NCBI RefSeq assembly: GCF_036002945.1
Contig: NZ_CP108529.1
Coordinates: forward strand, 4,397,001-4,461,000
Length of the DNA: 64,000 bases
From: Streptomyces sp. NBC_01224
GTDB taxonomy: Bacteria > Actinomycetota > Actinomycetes > Streptomycetales > Streptomycetaceae
Reading direction: 5' to 3'
Shown: positions 24,737 through 33,065 of the stretch, piece after piece
Position numbering within the stretch: position 1 is the first letter of the stretch
Layout: each line of letters starts with the position of its first letter
The notes under the pieces: generated by a model
Told to the model about the DNA's origin: nothing
The model's database searches: none
The model's input: the letters and a program-made list of their open reading frames with translations, nothing else
Program-made: the position numbers and the translations under genes

Positions 24737-25987
24737 TCAGGCCTCCGCGGCCTTCTGGGCGATGTCCGTGCGGAACTGCGATCCGTCGAGCCGGATCCGG
24801 GCCGCCGCCGTGTAGGCGCGCTCACGGGCGCCGGCGAGGTCCTTGCCTGTCGCGGTCACGGACAGCACCCGCCCGCCCGCGCTGACGATCTCGTCGCCGT
24901 CGCGCCTGGTCCCGGCGTGCAGGACGTACGCATGCGGGGCATCCTGCGCCGCCACATCGTCGAGGCCGTGGATCGGGTCACCCGTGCGCGGCGTACCCGG
25001 GTAGTTGTGCGAGGCGATGACCACGGTGACGGCGGCCTCGTCGCGCCACTTGAGCGGGGGCAGCTCGTCCAGGGTGCCGTTGGCGGAGCCCAGCAGAACC
25101 CCGGCCAGCGGAGTCTTCAGACGGGCCAGGACCACCTGGGTCTCGGGGTCACCGAAACGGGCGTTGAACTCGATCACCCTGACTCCGCGCGAGGTGATCG
25201 CGAGGCCCGCGTAGAGCAGCCCGGAGAACGGGGTGCCGCGGCGGCGGAGCTCGTCGACGGTCGGCTGGAGCACCGACTGCATGACCTCGTCGACCAGCTT
25301 GGGGTCGGCCCACGGGAGCGGGGAATACGCGCCCATGCCACCGGTGTTCGGGCCCTCGTCGTTGTCCAGGGCGCGCTTGAAGTCCTGCGCGGGCTGGAGC
25401 GGCAGCACGGTGGTGCCGTCCGTGATCGCGAAGAGGCTGACCTCGGGGCCGTCGAGAAACTCCTCGATGACCACGCGGTCGCAGGCCAGGGCGTGGGCGC
25501 GGGCCGCCTCGACATCGTCGGTGACGACGACGCCCTTGCCTGCGGCGAGACCGTCGTCCTTGACGACGTACGGGGCACCGAATGCATCGAGGGCGGCGTC
25601 GATCTCGGCGGGGGTGGTGCAGACATAGCTGCGGGCGGTCGGGACGCCTGCCCCGGCCATCACGTCCTTGGCGAACGCCTTGGAGCCCTCCAGCTGGGCC
25701 GCCTCACCGGACGGGCCGAAGCAGGGGATGCCTGCGGCGCGCACGGCGTCGGCGACGCCGGCGACGAGCGGTGCCTCCGGGCCGACGACCACCAGCTCGG
25801 CGCCCAGGTCAGTGGCGAGGCGCGCGACGGCGTCGCCGTCGAGTGCGTCGACCGGGTGCAGTTCGGCCACCTCCGCGATGCCGGCGTTGCCGGGAGCGCA
25901 GTACAGAGCGGTGACGTCGGGGTCGAGGGAGAGAGAGCGGCACAGGGCGTGTTCGCGGGCGCCGCCGCCGATGACGAGGACCTTCAC
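24737..25987 (-). CDS. purD: Phosphoribosylamine-glycine ligase (GAR synthetase)
   Basis: PurD ligates glycine to phosphoribosylamine using ATP, the second purine step. 416 residues start MKVLVIGGGAREHALCRSL, followed by the ATP-grasp domain: APLVAGVADAVRAAGIPCFGPS, SKAFAKDVM near 105, YVVKDDGLAAGKGVVV near 140, and the metal/ATP segment VIEFNARFGDPETQVVL near 276-292. The C-terminal domain ends in RTDIAQKA. Length and motifs are normal. It is 93 nt downstream of dnaX in the same orientation. Confidence 0.97.
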   Translation of the reverse strand: MKVLVIGGGAREHALCRSLSLDPDVTALYCAPGNAGIAEVAELHPVDALDGDAVARLATDLGAELVVVGPEAPLVAGVADAVRAAGIPCFGPSGEAAQLEGSKAFAKDVMAGAGVPTARSYVCTTPAEIDAALDAFGAPYVVKDDGLAAGKGVVVTDDVEAARAHALACDRVVIEEFLDGPEVSLFAITDGTTVLPLQPAQDFKRALDNDEGPNTGGMGAYSPLPWADPKLVDEVMQSVLQPTVDELRRRGTPFSGLLYAGLAITSRGVRVIEFNARFGDPETQVVLARLKTPLAGVLLGSANGTLDELPPLKWRDEAAVTVVIASHNYPGTPRTGDPIHGLDDVAAQDAPHAYVLHAGTRRDGDEIVSAGGRVLSVTATGKDLAGARERAYTAAARIRLDGSQFRTDIAQKAAEA

Positions 25988-26080
25988 GGGGTGCAGCCTA
26001 GCCGCCGGGGCGCGGCGGCCTTGACGGACACCGCTCCGTGGACAGTCCGTGAGGTGTACCGCGCCCCCGCCCGGCCCGCG

Positions 26081-28261
26081 CTACTCGTTGGTGAACTCCT
26101 CGACGACCGTGGCGCCCAGCTCGCGGACGATCAGGTCGTGCCCCGAGAGTGCCGAGTCGACGAGGTCCGGGTCGTCCGCCTCCGGGGTGTCGTCCTCGGG
26201 AGCGACCGATCGCGGAGGTTCGGGCGCGGAGTACGGCTGCGGTACGGGCTCCGCGCCAGGTGTGGCGCTCGGCTGCTGGTGCGGGGCGGGGGCGGGGCGG
26301 GGTTCGTAACTCTGCTGGGGCGCGGGGGCCGGACGCTGCGGCGCGGGCGCGGCGGCGGAGGGGCGGCCGCCACCGGTCTGCGGGGGTGCGCCCGCACCGC
26401 CCGACGGGTCGACGATCGCCTCGATCTTCCACTGTGCGTTGAACCGCTCGGCGAGGGCCTGCTTCAGCACATCCTCGCTGCCGCTGCTCGTGAAGTTGTC
26501 ACGCGCGCCCGCGTTCAGGAAGCCGATCTGCAGGGTGGAGCCGTCGAAGCCGGTGACCTGGGCGTTCTGGCTGAGCAGGATCCAGGTGAACCGGCGGCGG
26601 TTCTTCACGGCCTCCAGGATGTCCGGCCACATGTTCCGAACCTGGCCGGCGCCCTGTGTCATTCCCGGGCTCGGTTCGGCGGCGGCAGGCACCGGTGCCG
26701 CGGGCGCGGCCTGGGCCGGGGCGGTGGCCGGGGCTGCCTGCGGGACAGGCGAATGGCCGGGAGCGGAAGCGGTCGGCCAGCCACCAGGACGGCGGCCCGA
26801 TTCCGGTGCGGCGGCGGTGGGCCAGGCACCGGGGCGCTGACCGCCCGCGGGAGCCGGGGCCTCGGCCGCCGGCTGCGGAGCGGCCGGCGCGACGGGGGCC
26901 ACGGGCTGCGCGGGCGCCGGGGGCGCTGCGGCGGGTGCGGGCGGCGCCGCGGGGGCGGGCGCCTCTCCCCGTACCGCCGCACGCGCGACAGCGGGTCCGG
27001 CGCCGGGCTGCGCGGCCGGGGCGACGGGGACGGGGGCATGGGCCGGAGCCTCCGGCCCGGGTACGTACCCCATGGCGGGCCCCGTACCGGCGGTCGCGAA
27101 GGACGCACCGCGCTCCAGCCGGTCGAGCCGGGCCTGCAGCGAACGCTCGTCGTCGAAGGCCGCGGGCAGCAGCACCCGGGCGCAGATCAGCTCGACCTGG
27201 AGGCGCGGCGAGGTCGCCCCGCGCATCTCCGTCAGCCCCTCGTTGACCAGGTCGGCGGCGCGGCTCAGCTCGGCGGCACCGAAGACGGACGCCTGGGCCT
27301 GCATCCGCTCGACGACATCGGCGGGCGCGTCGATCAGGCCCTTCTCCCCGGCGTCCGGCACGGCGGCGAGGATCACCAGGTCACGCAGTCGCTCCAGGAG
27401 GTCGGCGACAAAGCGGCGCGGGTCGTTACCGCCCTCGATCACCCGGTCCACGACCTCGAAGGCCGCGGCCCCGTCGCCCGCCGCGAAGGCGTCCACGATC
27501 GAGTCGAGCAGCGAGCCGTCCGTATAACCGAGCAGCGAGGTCGCCATGGCGTATGTCACACCGTCGTCGCCCGCGCCTGCCAGCAGCTGGTCCATCACCG
27601 ACATCGAGTCACGCACGGACCCGGCCCCGGCCCGTACGACCAGCGGCAGCACGCCGTCTTCGACGTAGCTGTTCTCCTTGCCGCAGACCTCGGCGAGATA
27701 TTCGCGCAGTGTCCCCGGCGGCACGAGGCGGAACGGGTAGTGGTGCGTACGCGACCGGATCGTGCCGATGACCTTCTCGGGCTCGGTGGTCGCGAAGATG
27801 AACTTGAGGTGCTCCGGCGGCTCCTCGACCACCTTCAGCAGGGCGTTGAACCCCGCCGGTGTGACCATGTGCGCCTCATCGATGATGTAGATCTTGTAAC
27901 GACTCGACGCGGGCCCGAAGAACGCCTTCTCCCGCAGATCACGGGCGTCGTCCACGCCACCGTGCGATGCGGCGTCGATCTCGATGACATCGATCGATCC
28001 CGGCCCGTTGCGCGCGAGGTCCCGGCAGGACTGGCACTCTCCGCACGGCGTGGGCGTCGGCCCCTGCTCGCAGTTCAGACAACGGGCGAGGATGCGCGCG
28101 CTGGTCGTCTTGCCGCAGCCGCGCGGACCGCTGAACAGGTACGCGTGATTGACCCGGTTGTTCCGCAGGGCCTGCTGCAGCGGGTCAGTGACATGCTCCT
28201 GCCCAATGACCTCGGCGAACGACTCGGGGCGATAGCGGCGGTACAGCGCAAGGGACGACAC
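26081..28261 (-). CDS. dnaX: DNA polymerase III subunit gamma/tau
   Basis: DnaX is the clamp-loader motor that opens the beta clamp at primed DNA. From GTG 28261 the 726-residue protein begins MSSLALYRRYRPESFAEVIG. Walker A SGPRGCGKTTS is at 44-54, zinc ligands at C64, C73, C76 and C79, Walker B IYIIDEAHMV, sensor-1 FIFATTEPEKV, and the SRC-type arginine-finger region GAGSVRDSMS. After about residue 390 there is a roughly 190-residue Ala/Pro-rich linker, then the tau-like domain (WPDILEAVKNRRRFTWILLS) and a final acidic tail ending VVEEFTNE. The linker is long, as in other Streptomyces. No slippery heptamer was seen in the linker. Confidence 0.96.
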   Translation of the reverse strand: MSSLALYRRYRPESFAEVIGQEHVTDPLQQALRNNRVNHAYLFSGPRGCGKTTSARILARCLNCEQGPTPTPCGECQSCRDLARNGPGSIDVIEIDAASHGGVDDARDLREKAFFGPASSRYKIYIIDEAHMVTPAGFNALLKVVEEPPEHLKFIFATTEPEKVIGTIRSRTHHYPFRLVPPGTLREYLAEVCGKENSYVEDGVLPLVVRAGAGSVRDSMSVMDQLLAGAGDDGVTYAMATSLLGYTDGSLLDSIVDAFAAGDGAAAFEVVDRVIEGGNDPRRFVADLLERLRDLVILAAVPDAGEKGLIDAPADVVERMQAQASVFGAAELSRAADLVNEGLTEMRGATSPRLQVELICARVLLPAAFDDERSLQARLDRLERGASFATAGTGPAMGYVPGPEAPAHAPVPVAPAAQPGAGPAVARAAVRGEAPAPAAPPAPAAAPPAPAQPVAPVAPAAPQPAAEAPAPAGGQRPGAWPTAAAPESGRRPGGWPTASAPGHSPVPQAAPATAPAQAAPAAPVPAAAEPSPGMTQGAGQVRNMWPDILEAVKNRRRFTWILLSQNAQVTGFDGSTLQIGFLNAGARDNFTSSGSEDVLKQALAERFNAQWKIEAIVDPSGGAGAPPQTGGGRPSAAAPAPQRPAPAPQQSYEPRPAPAPHQQPSATPGAEPVPQPYSAPEPPRSVAPEDDTPEADDPDLVDSALSGHDLIVRELGATVVEEFTNE

Positions 28262-28335
28262 ACATACGAGGTTATCCGGGCGGACTGACAACCGGCCCCG
28301 GACCGGCCAAGCGCCGCACACCCCCTGAAAACACA

Positions 28336-28430
28336 AGGGCCCCCCACGCACCCGCCAGAGCCAACCTACCCTTGCTGCCTTCCGGCCCTGGGGGAGTTCA
28401 GTCAGATAGCGCCACGTGAGGGGCTGAAGC
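28336..28430 (-). ncRNA. ffs: Signal recognition particle RNA, small bacterial type
   Basis: On the minus strand the conserved SRP domain IV loop appears as GGGCCGGAAGGCAGCAAGGG, with GGAAG and AGCA bulges that bind Ffh. The ends GCCCCTCACG (28415-28424 reversed) and CGTGGGGGGC (28339-28348 reversed) pair to close a single long hairpin. A TAAGGT box at 28433-28438 (reversed) would serve as -10, placing the 5' end near 28428. The RNA directs Ffh-bound ribosomes to the membrane. Exact ends are approximate. Confidence 0.88.
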
Positions 28431-28570
28431 CCACCTTAGCCGATCCCCACCCCTGCCAGTCCACTCCCCCACCTTCCGGAACCTCCCCGGACGAGCCCGC
28501 GGCAAGCCGGAGGGGAGCCGGAGGGGAACGGGTTCGCGAGCACTCCTCAACGTCTTGTATTGTTTGCCGC

Positions 28571-28658
28571 GGAGGATTCGCCTAGTGGCCTAGGGCGCAC
28601 GCTTGGAAAGCGTGTTGGGGGCAACCCCTCACGAGTTCGAATCTCGTATCCTCCGCCA
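28571..28658 (+). tRNA. tRNA-Ser (anticodon GGA), CCA encoded
   Basis: A class II tRNA with acceptor GGAGGAT (28571-28577) pairing with ATCCTCC (28648-28654), discriminator G28655 and encoded CCA at 28656-28658. The anticodon loop is TTGGAAA in a CACGC/GCGTG stem. The long variable arm reads TTGGGGGCAACCCCT. A TATTGT box at 28558-28563 is a possible -10. Confidence 0.95.
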
Positions 28659-28677
28659 TTGCTCTCACCGGGCAATA

Positions 28678-28717
28678 CGTTGAAGGGCCCCACCGTTCGC
28701 GGTGGGGCCCTTCGACG
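28678..28717 (+). terminator. tRNA-Ser terminator with UUCG loop; near-identical copy at 48155
   Basis: An 18-bp stem (28678-28695 with 28700-28717, one G-U pair) closed by TTCG, 19 nt after tRNA-Ser. Its arms and loop recur almost exactly at 48155-48196, where the shared flank GGGCAA-Y-ACGT also occurs. Confidence 0.85.
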
Positions 28718-28871
28718 TGCGTGGTCTCGGTTCTGGTCTCGCTTGCTCCTGGTTGCTGTCCCGAAGGACCCAACCCGGTCGTTTGCCTGCGCCGAAACCA
28801 CTGCCCTCGGAGACTCCCCGACCAGGAGCTGTCCGGTCGATCATGGTCGTGTGGTCCGGCATGATGCTCGG

Positions 28872-29136
28872 GTGGGCATCATCGTCGAGTTCTTCGCCGC
28901 TCCGGATGATGTGCCAGCTGCTCTGGTTCTTCAGACCGGGCCGCGACGCGCATTCGAGTCGCTCTCTTTCGGCAACTTCGATCCCGAAGAAGCTGTGGTC
29001 GAGTGGGAGTGCCTTCTCGCCGGCGGCAGCTTCGAGGAACTCGTCGAAGCCGGCGAGCCTCGTATCGTCGCCGGCCAGGGCGACGACGGGTGCGTCGTGT
29101 TCGCGCTCTCGTCTCGCCTGGCCGCGGCACTCGCCG
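28872..29136 (+). pseudogene. 5' part of a conserved Streptomyces hypothetical gene, cut by an IS
   Basis: From GTG 28872 the frame reads VGIIVEFFAAPDDVPAALVL, then RAFESLSFGNFDPEEAVVEW and VVFALSSRLAAALA. I recognise this as a common Streptomyces hypothetical family whose members begin with a hydrophobic start followed by FFAAPDD. At about 29132-29137 the sequence changes within a few bases into the reverse complement of a transposase 3' end (GYVFLG). The rest of the gene is not found after the IS remnant, so the insertion was accompanied by deletion. The open frame formally continues to 29270 through IS sequence. Confidence 0.7.
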
Positions 29137-29600
29137 AGGAAGACGTAGCCGCGCTTGTCGTAGCGCGTGGCGACGGCTCGGAACTGTTTCAGGCGGTTGA
29201 TCGCCCTCTCGACGGTGTTGCGCTTCCTGTAGCGGTCCTCGTCGAACCCGGGCGCCCGTCCGCCGCGTGAGCCTCTGCGCAGACGGGCGGCCCGACTGTC
29301 GCTCCTCTCCGGGATCGTGTGGCGGATCCCGCGCCGCCGCAGATACTCGCGGACGGGACCGTTGCCGCAGGCCTTGTCGGCCGCGATGCTGTCCGGCTTC
29401 ACACGTGGCCTTCCCGGGCCGGGCCCGGGGAAGCGGATCTTCTCCAGCACAGGGATGAACCGGGTGCAGTCCGCCCGCCGGCCTGGCGTCACGATCAGGG
29501 GCAGTGGGCGACAGCGGCCGTCCGCGCCAGGTGGATCCTGCTGGTGAACCCGCCCCGCGAACGGCCCAGGCAGTAGCCACGACGAACTTCATTCCGAAAC
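29133..29600 (-). mobile_element. IS5-family transposase remnant (3' half, frameshifted)
   Basis: On the minus strand the C-terminal half of an IS5-type DDE transposase is readable: CTRFIPVLEKIRFP, KPDSIAADKACGNGPVREYL, RRRGIRHTIPERSDSRAARL, FDEDRYRKRNTVERAINRLK and YDKRGYVFLG, which contains the DDE-glutamate helix. Upstream GRSRGGFTSRIHLART is in another frame, so at least one shift breaks the protein. The N-terminal third and the 3' tail after VFLG are missing, and no terminal inverted repeats are recognised. It is dead as an element. A relative remains at 36535-36714. Confidence 0.85.
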
Positions 29601-29689
29601 GATCAGTAAGCCATGGACGCACTCGCGGAACTCACCTACGCCATCCGCGACTTCTAGTCGTGCACGACTCAATACGTACGATCTGGCGC

Positions 29690-31000
29690 ATGGGTGGGCT
29701 CAGTAGGAACTCGGTGTACTGGGGCGGATATGGCGTGGTGATGGCGACCGCGCTCATGGCGGGCTGTCTGGCGATGGCATCGACGGCACCGCTCCTTGTC
29801 GTCGCCGCGTTGGTCGCCGTCGCGGCCGCGATGTTTCCCGCGCTGTGGTCGCCGCGCACAGCGCACTGGGTCCCGGTCATCGTGTTGGGCACCTGCGCGG
29901 TGTCCCAGGTGGCCACTTTCGTCTTCCAGGGGCCGGTTGCCGGTGAAGCGGAGACCTGGTGGCTGGTGGAGAGTGTCGGCTTGATGGTGCTGATGGTGCC
30001 GGCGGTGCGCAGGCCCCGTGGACGCACTGCGCTGGTACTCACAGTGCTCCTGACCGCGACCATCACGGAACTACCGCTGCGGATGGTGCTGAGGGTGGAT
30101 CCACCGGCTAACTTCGAGCAAGCCGTCAAGCTCTGTCTGGCCTGGCTGCTGTTGGCCGCGGCGGCCAGCGGCACTGGCTGCTATCTGCGGGTTCTGGACG
30201 CGCGCGGCAGCGCGGCGCTGGCTGCTGAACGACGGACCCAGCGACTCGAACTCGCCCGGGATCTCCACGACTTCGCCGCCCATGACGTGACGGGGGTAGT
30301 GGTCCTCGCGCAGGCCGCTCAGGTCCTTGTGGACCAGGACCCGAAGCGAGTCGGGGAACTGCTCACGCGCATCGAAGAGGCGGGCAGGCAGGCTCTGTCC
30401 TCGCTGGACCGCACCGTGCACGTGTTCACCGGTGACGACGCGGCGACGGTCCGGCACGGGCGGCATGCCGGGGAGACGGCCGATGCGGGCGGCGACGCGG
30501 GCGGCGACGCGCTCCGCCCGCGTCCGCGGGATCTGGACGGGCTGAAGGCGCTGACCGACCGGTTCGCCCGCACGGGCGGTGCGGCCGTGCGGCTTGATCT
30601 GGCCGACGGCGCCTTGGCTGACCTCCCATGGCGCGTCAGCGAGTTGGGATACCGGGCGGTGGTGGAGGCGCTCACCAACGTACGGCGGCATGCCCCCGGC
30701 GCGTCCGAGGTGTGCATAGCGGTGTCCCGTGCGCCGTACGGCGGCATGGACACGCTCAGCATCACCGTGATCGACGACGCGCCGAACGTCGGCTCGGAGG
30801 AGGACTCGGGGGAGCCCGGGGAGCCTGAGCGGCTGGGCGGTGGGACCGGCCTGGCGGATCTTCAAAGGCGCGCGGCGGACATGGGGGGTGAACTCGCCGC
30901 GCATCCGCACCCTTCGGGGGGCTGGCGGGTGAGCGTACTGCTGCCCCTGGTGGCATCGGGGCCCGGCAGTGGTAACGAACAAGACCGGCCGAACGGCTGA
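29690..31000 (+). CDS. Sensor histidine kinase (HisKA_3 type)
   Basis: 436 residues from ATG 29690. The first ~155 residues hold about five or six membrane helices (for example VVMATALMAGCLAMASTAPL, LLVVAALVAVAAAMFPALWS and LVLTVLLTATITELPLRMVL). The phospho-acceptor motif is LARDLHDFAAHDVTGVVVLA with His near residue 192. The HATPase domain has YRAVVEALTNVRRHAPGA and GGGTGLADLQRRA. A Gly/Asp-rich linker of about 25 residues separates them. Its cognate regulator is most likely the frameshifted gene at 32078-32729, separated by an ArsR-type gene. The gene starts about 90 nt after the IS remnant and has weak translation signals. Confidence 0.88.
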   Translation: MGGLSRNSVYWGGYGVVMATALMAGCLAMASTAPLLVVAALVAVAAAMFPALWSPRTAHWVPVIVLGTCAVSQVATFVFQGPVAGEAETWWLVESVGLMVLMVPAVRRPRGRTALVLTVLLTATITELPLRMVLRVDPPANFEQAVKLCLAWLLLAAAASGTGCYLRVLDARGSAALAAERRTQRLELARDLHDFAAHDVTGVVVLAQAAQVLVDQDPKRVGELLTRIEEAGRQALSSLDRTVHVFTGDDAATVRHGRHAGETADAGGDAGGDALRPRPRDLDGLKALTDRFARTGGAAVRLDLADGALADLPWRVSELGYRAVVEALTNVRRHAPGASEVCIAVSRAPYGGMDTLSITVIDDAPNVGSEEDSGEPGEPERLGGGTGLADLQRRAADMGGELAAHPHPSGGWRVSVLLPLVASGPGSGNEQDRPNG

Positions 31001-31122
31001 TGCCACGGAAGCAGGCGCTGAGCGACCATGAAGGGGCCGGCTGAGGGACACGGTCCGTTCCTGATCCGGTGATACACCCACCCGGGAAATTGCTGGTCAG
31101 GAGATTCGGGGGGATCTTCCAG

Positions 31123-32094
31123 ATGATTCGCATTCGCATGTCTGCCGAGGATCTGACGTGTATTCGTATCGGCTCGGGCCTTGGTCCGGAAATCGAGGCG
31201 ATTTTCGCGCTGGAAGTCTTGCGGGGGAGTGCGAACCACTTTCAAGCGTGGCGGAAAGGCGTGCGTAAACGGCTCTCCTTACAAGGGGATTTGGCGGCCC
31301 GTCTTGATCACCTTGTTCGGACGCCAGGAGTTTTCCGGGACGTCCTGAGGATCTGGACGGGCGACCACGACATGGCATCGGGTGAGAACACAATGCCTCT
31401 TCGGTCGCACGCTGAGGCAAGAGCATTGGTACGGGCTTTCTGCCGTGTGGCCATGGCGCCCGGCTGGCCCGCGATTCAGGCGCGCATCGACGCCGAGACG
31501 GACGCTTGCCGGCAGATCGCGGGCAGTGCCGGAGTGAAAACGCTGCTGAGCAGCTTGCATCCACGAATTCGCTGGCAGGGCTGGAGCCTTGAGATCCCTG
31601 CGGACGAGCCGAGCGAGGTCGTCCTGGACGGACGGGGGCTGGTACTCGCTCCCTCGCTCTTCCTGCAGAGCGCGGGAGAGATGCTGGTGAACGCCGAGGG
31701 GGCCGGGAACAGCGTACCGACGCTGGTCTTCCCGGTGCGGTTCGACCCGCGCCGGGAAGTTCTGCCGACCGGCGAGTCCGACGGTGCCATCGCCGCACGC
31801 GACAGAAAGCAGTCGCTCGGGGCGCTCGTCGGGCGGACCAGGGCCGCGCTCCTGCACGCCGTGCTCGACGAGTCCACCACCAGCGAGCTCGCCGAGTCGC
31901 TCGGGGTGACAGCCGCAGCGGTGAGCCAGCATGCGGCCATCCTTCGATCATCCGGACTCATTACGAGCCGTCGCAGCGGCAGCAGCGTGCTGCACACGGT
32001 GACGCTGCTGGGCCTGCATCTGTTGCGTGGCGAGAGCGCCCGGCAAGCCGGTCATCGAACCGCCTCCGGTGCCCGGCTCACGGCCCGGGCCTGA
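31123..32094 (+). CDS. ArsR-like winged-helix transcriptional regulator
   Basis: A 323-residue regulator with the DNA-binding domain at the C terminus rather than the N terminus. Residues about 238-292 read ALLHAVLDESTTSELAESLG, then TAAAVSQHAAILRSSGLITS and RRSGSSVLHTVT, an ArsR/SmtB fold. No metal-binding cysteine cluster is seen. The first 230 residues are a helical and beta domain found in actinobacterial regulators of this architecture, perhaps a ligand pocket (RIRWQGWSLEIPADEPSEVVL). ATG 31123 follows a purine-rich ggggggatc. Its 3' end overlaps the convergent response regulator gene by 17 nt. Confidence 0.82.
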   Translation: MIRIRMSAEDLTCIRIGSGLGPEIEAIFALEVLRGSANHFQAWRKGVRKRLSLQGDLAARLDHLVRTPGVFRDVLRIWTGDHDMASGENTMPLRSHAEARALVRAFCRVAMAPGWPAIQARIDAETDACRQIAGSAGVKTLLSSLHPRIRWQGWSLEIPADEPSEVVLDGRGLVLAPSLFLQSAGEMLVNAEGAGNSVPTLVFPVRFDPRREVLPTGESDGAIAARDRKQSLGALVGRTRAALLHAVLDESTTSELAESLGVTAAAVSQHAAILRSSGLITSRRSGSSVLHTVTLLGLHLLRGESARQAGHRTASGARLTARA

Positions 32095-32729
32095 GGCCCG
32101 CTTCCCAGGCCCAGGCGGCGATCCCCACCCGGTTGCGCACTCGCAGCTTGCGCTGCAGGCTGCTCAGGTGGGACTTGACGGTGCCCAGTGAAATGAAGAG
32201 TTCCGCGCAGATGTCGGCGTTGGTGAGCCCTTCGGCTACCAGGGTGGCGATCTCCTCCTCGCGAGCGGTCAGAGGTTCCACCGGTTCGGACGGGCGACGA
32301 CGCGGTTCGGTAGCGGCGCAGCAGCCTCATCGTGATCTCGGGGCTGATGAGCGCGTCGCCGGCGACCGCGGACCGTACAGCCTCGGCGAGCAGCGCGGGC
32401 CCGGAGCGTTTCAGGAGGAAGCCGCACGCGCCGTAGCGCAGTGCGGTGTGCACGTATTCGTCGAGGTCGAACGTGGTCACCACGACGACCTTCACTTCGG
32501 GGGCGACGCCGACCAGTCGGCGGGTCAGTTCCAGGCCGTCCATGCCGGGCATGCGGATGTCGGCGAGCAGCACGTCCGGTCGCAGTTCCCGGACGGTCTC
32601 CAATGCGCTGGGTCCGTCGGCGGCCTCGGCCACGACCTCCAGGTCCGCCTCGGCTTCCAGGATGTGCCGGAAACCCTCGCGGACACTCGCCTGATCATCC
32701 GCGACTACTATGCGCGTCTTCATGGTCAC
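32078..32729 (-). pseudogene. LuxR-type response regulator with an internal frameshift
   Basis: The receiver domain is complete: MKTRIVVADDQASVREGF, the phospho-acceptor D in VLLADIRMPGMDGLEL, the T in VVVTTFDLDEYV and the K in GFLLKRSGP. After LLRRYR (about base 32310) the frame moves and the helix-turn-helix continues in a different frame as EPLTAREEEIATLVAEGLTN and FISLGTVKSHLSSLQRKLRV, ending at 32078. As written the protein would end in unrelated arginine-rich sequence at 32052, without DNA binding. The expected product is about 216 residues. No homopolymer run marks the site. It would be the partner of the kinase at 29690 and probably controls the ABC transporter at 33066-36126. Confidence 0.85.
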
Positions 32730-33065
32730 ATCATGCCACGAAGGGGGTGCACCGATTGCTACTTGTTATGGCCGCGGTAATTGATTCATGGTGGCGCTCA
32801 TCGCGCTCGCCCATCGCTGTACCTCGCCGCAACCATCTCTGACTTGGTGAATTTAGAGACCGCTAAATGATGTTGGTACGAAGGCTCGAGATGGGGAATC
32901 GTAAGTGTCGTCACCGAGGCGTGGAAGTCCGGAGATGGAGAAAGGGGGGTGGGTGTCTTATGGGCGCGAGATACGAGCCCAAGCAGGAGTTGGTCCGGTA
33001 AGGCCTCGGCTCGTGCGGCCTTCCCGGAAACCGAACATACCCGTACCGAAGGGTAGGAAATCGCA
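32730..33065. promoter_or_regulatory. Control region between the response regulator and the ABC transporter
   Basis: 336 nt without a gene and relatively AT-rich. It contains the palindrome at 32851-32868 and a second weaker inverted pair TACCC/GGGTA near 33039-33056, just upstream of the permease start. Confidence 0.5.
32851..32868. promoter_or_regulatory. Palindrome ATTTAG-N6-CTAAAT
   Basis: Perfect 6-bp arms with 6-nt spacer, about 120 nt upstream of the response regulator start and 198 nt upstream of the permease start. It is a plausible binding site for the LuxR-type regulator. Confidence 0.45.

Noticed and set aside
26640..27000. A programmed frameshift in dnaX as in E. coli
   Set aside because: No A-rich slippery heptamer is present in the GC-rich linker region.
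28718..28871. A duplicated tRNA-Ser 3' end marking an att site beside the terminator
   Set aside because: Only the terminator and a few flanking bases recur at 48.15 kb; the tRNA 3' sequence does not.
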